64,000 bases of DNA, taken from the NCBI GenBank assembly GCA_020631735.1, contig CM036231.1, positions 4,677,831-4,741,830 on the forward strand, written 5' to 3'. The notes below the pieces were generated by a model. The model saw only the letters and a list, made by a program, of their open reading frames with translations, searched no databases and was not told the origin of the DNA. The position numbers and the translations under genes were made by a program. This document shows, piece by piece, positions 44,601-56,148 of this stretch. Position 1 is the first letter of the stretch. Each line of letters starts with the position of its first letter. Source of the DNA: Saccharum officinarum. Taxonomy: Eukaryota; Streptophyta; Magnoliopsida; Poales; Poaceae.

Positions 44601-45367
44601 TATCATTCAGCTACCTGAATAGCGAGCGTATTGGCATCCGAATTAAGCTTTCTCGGGATATACTAGACCTCGAGTCCATCAAATTTAGATTCCAATTGTG
44701 TATATGCCAGTAAATATGTGGCCATGTTCTCGTTTATTGCTTGATAACCTTTGCTTGTTTCTTTGGCGACTACCTCTGAATCCCCTTTCACAAGTAATCA
44801 TCGAACACCCAAGGATATGGCAACTCGTAAACCAGTTAATAAGCCCTCATATTTGGCAATATTGTTAGTTGGAGTTGGCTTAGTGAAATCAATTTGAATT
44901 GTGTACCTCAAGGCATCCCCTTCTGGGGAGATTAAGACGACTCTAGCCCTAGCGCCATTCTTGCATTTTGCTCCATCATAGAAAATCAGCCAGTGCTTGG
45001 GGTTTTGGGCTGCCTCCTCATGTTCAGGGTTTGTCCATTCTGCAACAAAATCTGCTAGAGCCTACGATTTGATCGCAATTCTTGGTACAAATTCTATATC
45101 GTATTGACCTAACTCGACTGACCATTGAGCGATTCTATGATTGGCATCTCGATTATGAACAATGGTACCGAGTGGATATGAAGAAACCACCTTGATCTCG
45201 TGACTTAAGAAATAATGCTTAAGCTTGCGAGAAGACATCAATATGGCATAGATTAATTTTTGGATATTTGCGTACCTAGATCGGGCATCTTGTAGCACTT
45301 TGCTTACAAAATACACTGGGTGTTGTTTGGTAGATTTCTCGGCTTGACACTCAACCACCAGGACCAC
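44600..45367 (-). pseudogene. Tat-type RNase H and additional RNase H-like domain
   Basis: ORF 45062-45367 has HPVYFVSKVLQDARSRYANIQKLIYAI and SSRKLKHYFLSHEI, the Ty3/gypsy RNase H. Continuing minus-strand sequence (44600-45060) gives ADFVAEWT, IFYDGAKCKNGARA and NNIAKYEGLLTGLR. This is the second, plant-type RNase H domain that the Tat lineage carries before integrase. Stops interrupt it. Confidence 0.8.
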
Positions 45368-45597
45368 GCTAACAACTGTAGGAGTTGCTGCTACTTAAAG
45401 GAGCATGGTTTCGCCATCTTTGGGAGGAATAAGTGTAGGTAACTGCTTCAAGTATTGCTTCAACACCTAAAACGCTTCTTCGACCTGCTCGCTCCCAAGA
45501 AAACCATCATGCTTTTTTAATAATTATAAAATGGCATACCTCGTTCGCCTGACTTGGATACGAATCGACTTAGGGCCGCCATCATGCCAGCTAGCTT

Positions 45598-46320
45598 CTA
45601 GACTTTTTTCTTGTTGTGTGGAGACTGCATGTCATCGATAGCCTTGACCTTCTTTGGGATAGCTTCGATCCCCCGATAGGACACCAAGTACCCAAGTAGC
45701 TTACCCGAAGAAATGCCAAAAGAACATTTATCGGGGTTTAGCATCATCTTGTTCTTACGTAGGTTATTAAAAGTTCCTTCTAGATCGACTATCAAATCGC
45801 CTTTGAATTTGCTTTTAACAACAATATCATCAATATATGCTTCCACATTGCTGCCAATCTGGCCTTCAAGAACAATATGAACGCACTTTTGATATGTAGA
45901 ACCAGCATTCTTAAGACCAAAAGCCATCTTAATATAACAGTACACACTAAAAGGAGTTACAAATGCAGTTTTTTCCTCATCATCAATGCACATGCTAATT
46001 TGATGATACCCTGAATAGGCATCTAGAAAACATAGCAATTCGCATCCAGAGGTTGAATCTACAATTTGATCTATCCTTGAAAGGGGATATTCATCCTTAG
46101 GGCATGCTTTATTCAAGTCGGTGTAGTCCATGCACATCCGCCACGTGCCATTAGGCTTTTTGACCATGACAGGGTTTGCTATCCTCTCTAGGAAAGAGAC
46201 CTCCCATACAAAACTGGCCTTCAGTAGTCGGTTGATTTCATCTCATATGGCGGCTCGCTTCTCTGGTGTGTAGCATCTTTGCTTTTGTCTGACTGGTCAA
46301 ACGGCAACTGGTAGACCCAA
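45598..46320 (-). pseudogene. Tat-type reverse transcriptase
   Basis: A 189-residue open stretch (45598-46167) contains WRMCMDYTDLNKACPKDEYPL, LDAYSGYHQI, FGLKNAGSTYQ and AYIDDIVVKSK, so the YxDD catalytic box is intact as YIDD. Upstream frames (46170-46320) give the conserved EVIEHKL and RQKQR...PEKRAAI lead-in with stops. Confidence 0.92.
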
Positions 46321-46323
46321 TTT

Positions 46324-46930
46324 GTGCTCGATTACCTCCCTGGGGATCCCGGGCATGTCAGATGGTTCCCAAGTGAACACATCTTTATTTGCCTAGAGGA
46401 AAGCAATGAGCTCGAGTTCCTATTGAGGAGGAAGGTTGGTCCCAATATCGGTGACCTTATCGGGGTTAGTTGGATCAACAGTGACGGGCTTGGTAGTCTG
46501 GTCCCTAGTTGTAACTTCCTTGGATTGAGGAATATCATCGGGTTTGTCCATGACTGCCACTTGGTCAGAAGTGACCTTGTCGACCCCTAGAGCTTGAGGC
46601 CGTGGGAGCGCCAAAGTCTGAGTTTGGGGTGGTATTGGAACCTGAGGTTGTGAAAGCGTCAGAACCTGGGTCTGTGGCTGGATCGGAGCCTTGAGTCTAG
46701 CTTCACCTACTTTAGAACTCTCGGGAACTGACTGTTTAGTCGCAGCCTCAAGAAACGACATTGTCATGATAGGTGCAGGTAGGGTTGCTGCTAGCATGGT
46801 CCTAATAGTCTGGTTTGTTGCTCTTTGTTGCTTTGATGGTGGCTCAGCTGGGTCTACTGGGACTTGCTTAAACTACTTGATTAAGTCAAGAGTTTTCTTG
46901 TCACAAGCAACAATGCCCTTTTGGTCACCA
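46324..46930 (-). other. Protease-RT linker of the Tat-type polyprotein
   Basis: The minus-strand ORF 46420-46797 is Pro/Gln/Thr-rich (repeats like PQTQ, LSQPQVPIPPQ) with no domain. It sits between protease and RT as a variable linker. Confidence 0.55.
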
Positions 46931-47300
46931 TAAACAGTGAGGGGGCCATGAGGCCCGGGTACCTTGAGCACCGAATAGGCAAAGTGGGCGACGGCCATGA
47001 ATTTCTTCATGAACGGTCATCCCAGAATGCAGTTGTATGCTGACTCAAAGTCTTCTTCCTCGAAAGTGAGACATTCAGATCTTAGGTTCTCGCCTTCTTG
47101 AAGGGTAATCTGAAGATCGATCTTTCCGAGGGGGTAGGCTAACATGCCTGGCATTATTTTGTAGAAGGGTTCCTTGACCAGAATTAGGGCCTTCCTGGGC
47201 AACGCGAGGTTATCATAAGTGCTCATGAAGAGCAGATTGAGTGCACTACCATTGTCGATTATGGTTCATCTGACCTTGTAATTCCCAATGTAAGGCTTGA
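46931..47300 (-). pseudogene. Tat-type aspartic protease
   Basis: The minus-strand sequence gives a GSALNLLFMSTY segment just after the region of the active-site Asp, then LALPRKALI, LAYPLGKIDLQITL, FESAYNCILGWPFMKKFMAVAHFAY. This is the pattern of the RIRE2/Tat protease domain. ORF 47017-47226 is the open part. It would process the polyprotein. Confidence 0.8.
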
Positions 47301-47399
47301 TTACCAACAGGAGCAGCGGGCCATCATACAGATTAAGGGGATGATCCCTGATGTCAAATAAAATAGGGACCTCTGACTACTTGAGCCTTCTATCAGATG

Positions 47400-48660
47400 G
47401 TTGGGTACTGTTTACCTACCGCTGGACTTGCTTTAGCTTGGTCTTGGAAGACGAGGTGGCCGTGCCACCGTAGATAGTGAGTATCTTGTTCTCGTCAGGG
47501 CGACCTCTTCTTCCTCCTCTGCCATGTGAACATTCTGATTCTGCTTTGCCAGCGTGTGGGTGCTTTGGCCCTGTGTTGCTGCTCCTGTTCCTGTTTCTGC
47601 TTCTTATATACTGAGCACTCTGTGAAGGAGTGCTTGGTGGAACGATGAATGGGGCAGTAAATAGGGAGGTCATTTGGTTTACCTTGGTGTTAGGGCGGAG
47701 CTTTTCCCTTTTCGACGGCGAGGACATCGGCATATTCGTTCTTGCACTTCTTGTCCTTGTTCTTCATCTTATCCTCTGCTGCTCAGGAGGAGTCGGTTTC
47801 TCTGTGCACTCAGGTTCGGGCATCGGCTGCCCTGTTGCCTCGATGATATTGTAAAGTTCAGCCATTGTTTTTGGATTTTTGGTGGCCAGCTTCTCAGTGG
47901 TCATCTCATCCTTGCAGCCTTGTTTGAAGGCTACAATCACCCGATCATCAATCATGTTGGGGATCGTGTTACGGATATCGCTGAACCGTCGAATGAAATC
48001 TCGAAAGAGACTCATTAGGCTTTTGAACACATGCAAACAGATCATCCTCCTGACCAGGATAGGTGTATGTTGCATGGAAATTGATCTCAAACATCTGGCA
48101 CAAATGAGTCTAGGACTGAACAGTACCTTCAGGTAGATTCATCAACCACATTCGGGTCGAGCCCTACAGGATAGTCGGGAGGTGGTTGGCTTTCACATAG
48201 TCATCACCTGATGCTGCCTCGATAACCATAGAGTAGATCTGGATCCACTCTTTAGGGTTGGTGGTGCCATCATACTTCTCAATCGGGCCAGGCTTGAACT
48301 TCGGGGGCCAGACAACCCTCCAGAGGTTTTGAGCATACGCGCGGTAGTTGGTTATTGAAACTCAGGGGTTGGTGCTGCAGTGTTGAGCTTGGTTCGTATT
48401 GAGAGTTGTTTGGGCATCGTGATTTCCCCAATTCGCATCTAACTCGGCCCTAAGGTCTCGTGCATTGTAGCGATTGCCCACTGTTTGATTAGATCTCTCG
48501 GGGTGAGCATTCTGATTGCGCGATTGGGACCTAGCCAATTTGGAAGGCGCGATAGCCTTTGCATCTAGGCGTTGCTTAGCCTGATCAGCCAATTCTTGTG
48601 CTTGTTTGATGACAGTCACCAATGGCATACACTCTTGAGCCAGGGCTCCCATAGTTTCTA
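47400..48660 (-). pseudogene. Tat-type gag
   Basis: ORF 48362-48652 is the N-terminal, Gln/Ala-rich helical region. Other frames give the YDGTTNPKEWIQIYS and MWLMNLPEGT capsid motifs around 48130-48330. ORF 47764-48090 continues with LFRDFIRRFSDIRNTIPNM. ORF 47416-47733 is a basic C-terminal part with GRGGRRGRP. At least two frameshifts are needed to link them. Confidence 0.8.
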
Positions 48661-49133
48661 GGAGCGTCCTGATCTGGATCTTGTCTTCCTGAGCTGCACG
48701 GAAGCCAGAACTTAGATTCCTTGGGCACAGGGCGGATTCTATTACTGTTCATGTCAGAATTGTGTTGAGCATCATAGCGTTGCTGAGACGGGGTGGTGGA
48801 CGGGTTGCTGACGACCTGGCCTCACTTGCTGCCGATGCATTGTTCCATGTGGCCATGTAAACCTTATGGCTTTCGTAGGATCAATTTCTTCGTCTTTGCC
48901 GTCGTAGTCAAGATCAAGATGGGCAGATCGGGATCATCAATCCCTATCAACTTCAGATTGAAATCTCCCTGGTGTTCGAATACCAGACTTCTGAAGTGGA
49001 TAGTTGGTGACACATCACGGTATGGAGAATAGATCTGAGAGTATTGAGTAAAATTCACCCATAACCACAGATTTGATGGAGGATGGTGCCACAGCGGTGT
49101 CGGAGTGTGTCGGCTCTAGGTACCAAACCCTGT

Positions 49134-49544
49134 TGAGGATCGGTGTTTTTCACCAGCAGATATTTGGTTCTTGGGAAACCCCACTTGGTGCGAATAACAA
49201 TCACATATGGAGACAAGATTTATACTGGTTCGGGCCCTCGGGAAGCGAGTAAAAGTCGTACGTCCAGTTGCTACTCTTGTATTGCTTGTATTCGGTGAGA
49301 TTGCGATTACAATGTAGCTATGCCTATGAGAGAGTCGATGATACAACAGATAGAATTGCTATCTATTTATATCCGGGATCAACTTGCCCTATAAGCTAAG
49401 AAGTCGTGCCCTAGTCAGAGTCCTAGTGCGATCTGGAGATATCCTTCCTCAAATAGAGTCGTCGTAAGCCTTTGGGTCTTCTCTGATCCAGAGTCGGTAG
49501 TCGGCGATGTGGAAGTCAGGATAACCGGGGGTATGGCATCGATA
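49134..49544 (-). repeat. 5' LTR of the Tat-type element
   Basis: 411 bp, partner of 32225-32631. The terminal CA on the plus strand has decayed to TA (CATCGATA). On the minus strand the LTR is followed by GGTTTGGTACCTAGAGCC, a probable primer-binding site region. Confidence 0.9.
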
Positions 49545-49549
49545 ATAAG
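49545..49549. repeat. Target-site duplication ATAAG (right)
   Basis: Right copy of the 5-bp duplication for the 17.3-kb element. Confidence 0.92.
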
Positions 49550-49605
49550 GTAATATGACTGAATTTTAGCATCTGTATTCCTAAATGTCTCATGGTCCTA
49601 GAGTC

Positions 49606-49890
49606 CTACAGTATCCACTAGGTATGAATCTTATCATCAACTTGTGCAGAGATGGCGTGGCAGGCCATGGCTAATTACGTATGTACGTCTCCTGAGTAGA
49701 TTTCTAATCAAGTGAGTTGGCTTAAACAACCTCTCTTCTAGTTCATGTTTAGAGGACATGGCTTTCTACAGTTATAAAAAGGCACACTTGATCAATCTTG
49801 TGCAACAACCATACAAAGGAGGCAGTCGTTGAACCATATTATCATAGTGCAATTGAGTTTGACACAAGGTGGAACACAATAATTTCATAA
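49606..49890. repeat. Segmental duplication, copy A part 2
   Basis: CAACTTGTGCAGAGATGG, GGCAGGCCATGGCTAATTACGTA, CAACCTCTCTTC and GTTGAACCATATTATCATAGTG match 57610-58035 in order. The two parts of copy A are separated by the Tat-type element and about 5.7 kb of other DNA absent from copy B. Confidence 0.8.
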
Positions 49891-50278
49891 GAATTGTACT
49901 GCAAATTACTGTGGCACCACGGTAATGACTGCATTTACCGTGTGTTTTTTGTCACTTTAGCACTCAGTATTTTGGTCACTTAGCACTCGGAGATCAGATT
50001 CACTAAATGCAATCACAAAGCTCTAATTAATCCTACTCATATGCACATAGTTTTTTAATATAATTTTTTCCTAGCCTTCCATAATTTTTTTAATATTATT
50101 TTTTCATAGCCTTCCATAAGCATAAAAGTAGATCTAAGAAACTCAAATCCAAGCAAAGGAATTAACCAATTTGTCCATATCAATGCCTTAATCAAATGGG
50201 CATAGTACATAAATGCAATGGGCATAGTACATAAGGAAGACATTAACATGTCTAGAGTAACTTGTCTCAAAATACTAA
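49891..50278. other. AT-rich spacer
   Basis: No gene. A diverged tandem pair of 'TTTTTTAATATxATTTTTTCxTAGCCTTCCATAA'-like units lies at about 50051-50119, and AATGGGCATAGTACATAA occurs twice at about 50195-50235. Confidence 0.4.
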
Positions 50279-50718
50279 TGTCAGGGTCCTTTCCTAGGGG
50301 CCTGGTTGGATCGCTAGGGCAGGGGGCAGCAGGGGAGGGCGGTGGCGCTTGGTGGAGAGAGAGAGGTGCAGGAGAGAGAGGGGATAGGGAGAAGCCAAAG
50401 CTATTTCTTCTTAGATCAGAATGGTCACAATGCCCCTATATTTATGGACTCGAATGGACTTGCATCTCAAGTAAACTAAAGAGGGAAAGTCCTTATAGAT
50501 TTGGACTTCTCTAAATCCTATCCAATCTTTATTTCCTAAACCAACTCTATTCCTATTTTCTTTATTTTCTTTCCGCTATTTTAGATCCTCCGAGATATCG
50601 ATCATGGCAGAGCGGTAGGAGGCCGCCCCTTAGCTGATCACGCCGCCCCCATGGTGGATGGTTTGCCATGACGTGGTCGGCCTGGGCCCTCTCCTATCCC
50701 ATACTTAGGCCCGTGACA
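50279..50718 (-). repeat. LTR (3' in element orientation) of the deletion derivative
   Basis: 440 bp, TGTCAGGG...GCCCGTGACA with inverted TGTCA/TGACA ends; polypurine tract next to it. Confidence 0.75.
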
Positions 50719-50739
50719 TCTCCCCTCTTCTCCAGACAG

Positions 50740-51720
50740 TGCGTCCTCATGTTGAATCATAGTCCAGTCGTTGATGCCATCGGCAGGGAGGTTGCTACCC
50801 CAAGGTATCTCCTCTATGTGTACGAGGAGGTGCCCTAGAGTGTCCTTCATTTGCCAGGTATTGGTGTTGTTGGCAGAGAACTCGAAGCAGTATTGGCAGG
50901 AGCCGATGTGGCTAAAGATGTAGTAGTTGAAGGTTCGCGAGCCTATTGTTGGCCCATAAACTTGTTAGGCTGCAGTGAGGGTAGCACCTGGTAGGTTGGC
51001 TATGAGGTGTAGTACCTGTATGACCCTTAGAGGTCTTGGAAAATTGTATACATGTCCTGCAGTGACTTTTCCTGTGATGTGCGGACACAATGCTGTTAGG
51101 ACCTTTGATGGGGGTGTGATTGTCAAGTGTTCCAGAGTGCCGAAGAGGAGGTCGATCACCCGTGTGGTAGTCGGACAGAGATATGAGTGGGTGGCTGGAA
51201 GCATGTTGACTGCTGACATAGATGTCCTCAATGGTGAGGAATTGTTGGCCACTGCTATCGAAGAAGACCACTGTTGTTAATGGCAGTATGCACTGTGGCC
51301 AAGCCTGTATCAGTAGGATGCTTATGGGGAACACGCGGGTTGCTGGCACCAATGCTGCTGTGTGGAGGCCGATAGCGAGGAGTTGCGGAGTTGTTGTCCC
51401 CAGTAATTCTAGCATGTTTGGCAGCAAGAGGGATGCCATTGGAATGTAGTAGCGCTCGTTGTAGAGGATGACGCCTTGCTGGAGCGACTAGGCGGATGCG
51501 GCTGCCTTGACGTCGATGGTGGATGTGATGATCTGCAGTTCGGGCTCGTCCTGAGTGGTCTAACGAAGTTGTGTGAAGATGGTTTGGTCGGTGGTGAGGA
51601 CGTCGAGTTGAGGAGGTGTTCTAGTGTTGTCGATGATGTATAGAGGAAGCGCTGTTGGAGGGGCGTCGTGTGTAGGAATTACCATGTGAGGGGGTGGTGT
51701 CGAGCCGTATTCCATCCTTC
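50740..51720 (-). pseudogene. Integrase-region and pol C-terminal remnant
   Basis: Minus-strand sequence near 51480-51440 gives a LQQGVILYNERYYIP segment, as at the integrase zinc-binding domain of plant gypsy elements, continuing into ORF 50912-51439. Further on, TCIQ-type sequence and a pol C-terminal tail (ORF 50638-50850, with GINDWTMIQHEDALSGEEG) are in broken frames. The catalytic Asp/Glu residues are not visible. Confidence 0.5.
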
Positions 51721-51899
51721 GTGTTGGGGGTTCGCTTTCCCTCCATGCCGCTTGGTTGGGGACGTCGCTGTCACTGGTGTAGGGGTTGTCTCATGCGGCG
51801 TTGGTGGTTGTGGTTGCTCGATGTTCATGTGCTCGAGCCAAGGATGTGGTTGTCTCTATCTCCTGTGGGTGGTGTCATGTGACCGTTGACTGGAGTGGT

Positions 51900-52530
51900 C
51901 CCTGGAGGCCAGTGATGAAGAGGTTGATCTATTGGTGCTCGCTAATGGTGCCGGTGTGTAGCATGTACAAGGTGAAGTCGTTGGTGTAGTCGTCGATGGC
52001 GCCAGTTCGCCTTGGGGTGCGAGCTCGCCGTGCGTGTCCTAGTAGACTGGCGGGCCAAAGTTGTTGATGATACTTTGGGTGAAGAGCTCCCAATCGGTCA
52101 TTGGTGCATCCTTTATTGATCAGATGAACCAGAGTTGCGCCGCATCTGTTAGATGAAAAGCCACATACCGTTTTTTTGGTCGTCAGGCACGTGGTGCAGC
52201 CTGAAGAGAAGCTCCATCTAGGAGAGCCATGGCAATGGATCGGACAAGCCGTCATACATGGGGGGTGTCAGTCTAACCTCGAAGGGATGTTGGTGTTGAA
52301 GTTGTGTTGTTGTCAATGGTAGGATGGGGCGCCATGGTGGTGGAGCTGTGGGTGCTTGCTGTGTTGGCCGTGAGGTGAACAATTTGTTCGACACCTCCTT
52401 CACGATCTTTGGGGTGTTGGATGAGTGCAGTTCCTCCATCTTGTTCTTGAGGAGGGCTCGACCGGTAGTGATCATGACACGCATGGTCTCTGCTTCAAGG
52501 TTGTTCATGGCATCCTTCCGTTCTAATCTC
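51900..52530 (-). pseudogene. gypsy gag of the deletion derivative
   Basis: ORF 52218-52508 ends in VRLTPPMYDGLSDPLPWLS, the start of a retrotransposon gag capsid. The next frames give LLFRLHHVP, FHLTDAAQLWF and APMTDWELFTQ, then ORF 51929-52255 with a DDYTNDFTLYMLHTGTISEHQ-type block. Stops separate these pieces. Confidence 0.75.
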
Positions 52531-52730
52531 GCCTTTGTGCCCGCAATGTTGGCTCTCCTCTAGCGCGTGCTTGCTCGGTGGCGTGCAAGTGGGTGTTCAT
52601 ATTGATGAGCTACCGGTGTACCTCATCAAATTTTTTGTGGAGGTCATTGGTGAAGATCTTGAGCAGTTGTTGCATGTTGGAGGTGGTGGTGGCAGAAGCC
52701 ATGGATCGGTCTGGTCTCCAAGATACTAGG

Positions 52731-52877
52731 TGTCAGGGTCCTTTCCTAGGCGAGCGGTTGGATCGGCTAGGGCAGGGGTATCAGGGGAGGGCGGCGGCAC
52801 TGGGTGGAGAGAGGGAGGCACGGGAGAGACAGGGGATAGGGAGAAGCCAAAGCAATTTCTTCTTCGATCGTCATGAT
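52731..52877 (-). repeat. Truncated 5' LTR of the deletion derivative
   Basis: The first about 147 bp match the left LTR (GGGAGAAGCCAAAGCxATTTCTTCTT) and then the similarity stops abruptly. Confidence 0.75.
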
Positions 52878-53980
52878 TGATAATGAATTAATGCATATGT
52901 TCGCAAAGCTCTTAGCTCAATACTCGAGTGGGTTAAGTGGTCGACATTATGTAAGCGTGGTGCTTAAATATTGTTTACTTACGGATACACTCTACACTCT
53001 GGGTCATATGGAAGATCGTGGACATGACACTCCCATTGAGTCCTTTGTAGTTCACTCCCCGTTTGTAGAACAAGTAGAAATCGGATGTGAAGGGAGTCAA
53101 GCTGTGTTCTTGATCTTCTTTAGTGATGTTCCTTATGCGTATATATAAAGTTAGTTATGCTATAGATGAGAGTATATATACTTGGGTGTACAAAAGACTT
53201 AGTAAATAAGGAATGACTTAGAAATCTTTGCTCTTAATTAATCTCCTGCTTAGCCATACTACATTTATGAGTATCTATTTCTATCTCTGTAATACTATCA
53301 ATGCCTTACACTTATCATTTATTTATCATTTGACTTACCCCTACTATAGCATGAGAGTTACTGATCTTGTCATAAGTATGCATATTTGTCAATATCTCTT
53401 GCCACCCCATCGCTGCTCCTTGTGGATAAAATATAAATAATGATACCTGGTATACTCCCGGGTGAAATGCTATAATGGTATATTATCTGTGCGCTTGCGG
53501 ATTACTTCTATCATATATGATTTTCTCTCAGTTTACAAGTGTCATTAATAATTACCAAACAACGCATTTCTGACATCATTGATAGGGATGATAACTTAGC
53601 ATTAAGGTGATGCTATGGAATGCCAACCGCAGTGATACACTATTGACCCTGGCCACATTAGATGAATAGCGGTGGTGATGGCCGTCTGCTTCACCAACGG
53701 CGAGTGGTACGGCAGTGATGACAAAACAACCAACGGCCCTTACATCCGACGGTGACAGAATTACATCTAGTTTTCACAATGTATTTACTAATTCAGCTGG
53801 GCCTTAATAACTTACTGAACACACACCATATGGATATAATCATTACACATCATTCATCATGTCCACAATGAAGAGTACTTATAATAACAATGCTCGACAC
53901 TAACATAACAACCGTGTCAACTAATGAATTAACACAAGCGGTACATAGATAGCATAATAAAGGTTCTGCTCCCTACAGAC
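52878..53980. other. Non-coding spacer
   Basis: Short ORFs only (for example 52873-53148 and 53228-53440, plus), without domains. No element ends were recognised. Confidence 0.35.
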
Positions 53981-53984
53981 TTAT

Positions 53985-54090
53985 GTAACTAAGACAAGGT
54001 AGATGTGCTCCGCTCCTTCAGATTGGCACTCCTTGATCATCTTGGCAGCCAATGCACTATGGAACCCCTCTCCTTCCTCCCATAGCCATT
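53985..54090 (-). other. Exon-like minus-strand segment downstream of the F-box pseudogene
   Basis: The minus strand reads an open, compositionally coding-like segment with EGFHSALAAKMIKECQ followed by a stop near 53987. It could be a last exon belonging to the F-box-like locus. Splice sites are not convincing. Confidence 0.25.
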
Positions 54091-54243
54091 GCAAGAAAAT
54101 CATTCAAAAGCATTAACACTCCAAAACCTGCACAATGCAAAGCTTTACTGCTCTAAATAAAATTAGACTATATATATGGACTCAAAACAACTCCCTACCT
54201 GAACAAAGACATGTCCTAACAACAAAATACAGCATATGCACCT

Positions 54244-55317
54244 TCACTGCTCTGCTAATGGCTCAATGAACAAGGAAACATAAGACAGATAATGAGGTCC
54301 ATTCAAATAAATACTCCGGGTACTTCTAGGATAGCGGACGACCTGGGTAGGGAGGACATGAACTTTTCTGCGGCTCATGTCATATGCCATCAGTGTTCTA
54401 TCCTCCCCAACAAGAAAAATCAAATTCCATTCTAGGTGAACTGCAATCACTCTGTAGTCTGCATTGGCTTCCTCAGAACCGAGTCAAATATTGTTCAGTC
54501 CAAATAATTGCACGTGTTCATCGTATACTTTAATGTCCATTTACTAGTACCATAGTATTCAAGGATCCAGATTGAAAGGTCAGACCTATTGAAAATATCA
54601 GCAATACATAGACACAACTGACCCTAATCTCCATGGATGGACATTGCAGGACCTAGTGGCCTAAGAATTTTTCTCCATGTCTTTCCCTCCATATCAACAA
54701 CAACTATCTGGGATACCTCCAACATCATAAAACAATTAAGAAACACAGTTCCTGAAAATTTGCATACTAGAATATCCTCTCCCCATTCAAATTCTTTACA
54801 CATCCATGCTCTAGTTTTGGATGAGTAGATGCTGACAATTAACACCCTAGGCGACCTAACCCACAGTTCTACCACATGAAAGTGCAAGGAGATTGTGGGA
54901 TCGAACCCTAAGCAAGATGAACCATAACAAAGGTTGCTATGTGGCACTACCACTGATGTGCTAGTCACCGGATTGCAGACAACATAGCGAAGCCCAACAC
55001 ACCAGCAGAGAAAGAGGCCTCTACAGCAATCTGAGATGACTAAATCCTAAATAGGGAAGGGAAAGAAGGAAAAGGAGGGGTATTGACCGGTGAAGCTGGC
55101 AAATCGGCGTTTGCCTTTCCAGATGCCATATATGAATCCGGCGACAAACTAGGGTTGCTTCTTACGGTACTCGGATTTAGAGATAAGGCGGTACTAGGAG
55201 CGACACACACCTGCAGCTGCACAAGGTGCGGGTTGTGAGGTGGTGGAGGATAAGGACCAAGACTTTGTCTGTCAGGATGTCTACTTCGTTCCTCTTGTTG
55301 GTGGCCTCCTCCTCCAT
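54244..55317 (-). pseudogene. F-box protein pseudogene
   Basis: From the ATG at 55317 the minus strand reads an acidic start and an F-box-like segment, DILTDKVLVLILHHLTTRTLCSCRCVCRS, after which the tryptophan codon expected in an F-box is TAG. A substrate-side domain follows in the same order as grass F-box proteins: FVAGFIYGIW, CNPVT, VVELWV, VDMEGKTWRKI, then after a frameshift HLEWNLIFLVG, DRTLMAYDMSRRKVHVLPT and a C-terminus at 54244 (FIEPLAEQ). At least five in-frame stops and one frameshift are visible. A functional relative would be a substrate receptor of an SCF ubiquitin ligase. This copy is dead. A possible first exon with an ATG near 55558 and a GT donor lies upstream (55515-55560). 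Confidence 0.78.
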
Positions 55318-56148
55318 CTTGACTAGGATATGGTGGAGCGGGGCCCTGTGATGGAAGCGGCAGTGCTGTCGCCTAAATCAGAGCAGGAGTGCCTGCGGGG
55401 ATGTGCTCATGAGCTCCTTAATGATCAGATAAAAGCTTGATTCGTACTCAGATAAGATAAGAGGGGAATAAAAGGCCAAGAAATTAATATGGATAATGGA
55501 AGTGCGAGAAAGCATTACCCTTGCCTTTGGATCTTGCGGCAGTGAGCTCTAGCAGCCATAGCGGTGATGAGTACCAGCCTAGTCACTGGTGGATCTGTGC
55601 GGGCGTGCCGGTGAGGCGTACCGGCGCGGAGCACTAGCTTGTCGGCGGTGAGTGGCGGCTTGCACGCCGATGAGTAGGTGAGGAATAGCAGCACTTGAGG
55701 AGGAGACGGACAGGTTGGCTGGGTGCGTAGCGGTCTATGTAAGCTAACTACAAAGTAGGACTTGCGGGAACAGACATTTCCGCCAAAATTTCTAAAAACG
55801 CATGGGAGTCTCACGCTGACTTGCAAATTTTGATGATATCAGCAGTGAAGGCTACCAGCGGTGGTGGTTGGGTCTTAAAGAAGATGGTACGTAGCACCTA
55901 ATGACAGGCATGTCATACGGAAATGGAACGTGAGGTTTATACTTAATAAAAAAAGTTATTAGATATATATATATATATATGTTTATAATTTTAGTCACTG
56001 ACGAACTCAGATAATCAACATTAATCACTACTGTACAAAGTAGTATAAGTAATAATCAATAATGCTGTCACTATTGATTTTCACAGTTGACAAAAAAATG
56101 ATTATTATCTATGGTTTGTAGCATCTTAACTATGTACTGCCTTGCTAA
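55318..56148. other. Upstream region of the F-box pseudogene, then AT-rich spacer
   Basis: 55515-55826 (minus) is a 103-codon ORF without a domain, C/T-rich like a 5' UTR plus short first exon. From 55930 the sequence is AT-rich. Confidence 0.3.
55964..55981. repeat. (AT)n microsatellite
   Basis: Uninterrupted AT dinucleotide run of about nine units. Confidence 0.9.

Larger units (their letters stand above)
32225..49544 (-). mobile_element. Ty3/gypsy Tat-type LTR retrotransposon, 17.3 kb with nested inserts
   Basis: Two LTRs of about 410 bp (32225-32631 and 49134-49544), clearly homologous though diverged, are flanked by ATAAG. On the minus strand, from 49134 downward, come gag, protease, RT, RNase H with a second RNase H-like domain, and integrase. 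A long 3' region follows that holds an antisense (plus-strand) gene at about 33000-36933. An antisense gene beside the 3' LTR and a large size are traits of the Tat lineage (RIRE2/Grande-like). A 5.9-kb nested Sirevirus-type solo LTR sits in integrase. Without it the element is about 11.4 kb. Confidence 0.92.
50279..52877 (-). mobile_element. Ty3/gypsy deletion derivative (LTR - integrase scrap - gag - LTR), no RT
   Basis: Left LTR 50279-50718 and a truncated right LTR 52731-52877 share TGTCAGGGTCCTTTCCTAGG and the rest of their overlap. A purine-rich tract (minus strand GGAGAAGAGGGGAGA) adjoins the left LTR at 50719-50733, giving minus orientation. Inside, gag (51900-52520) is directly followed by integrase-region sequence (50740-51720). 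Protease, RT and RNase H are missing, so the element suffered a large internal deletion. The right LTR stops matching at about 52877, so no target duplication can be found. Confidence 0.75.
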
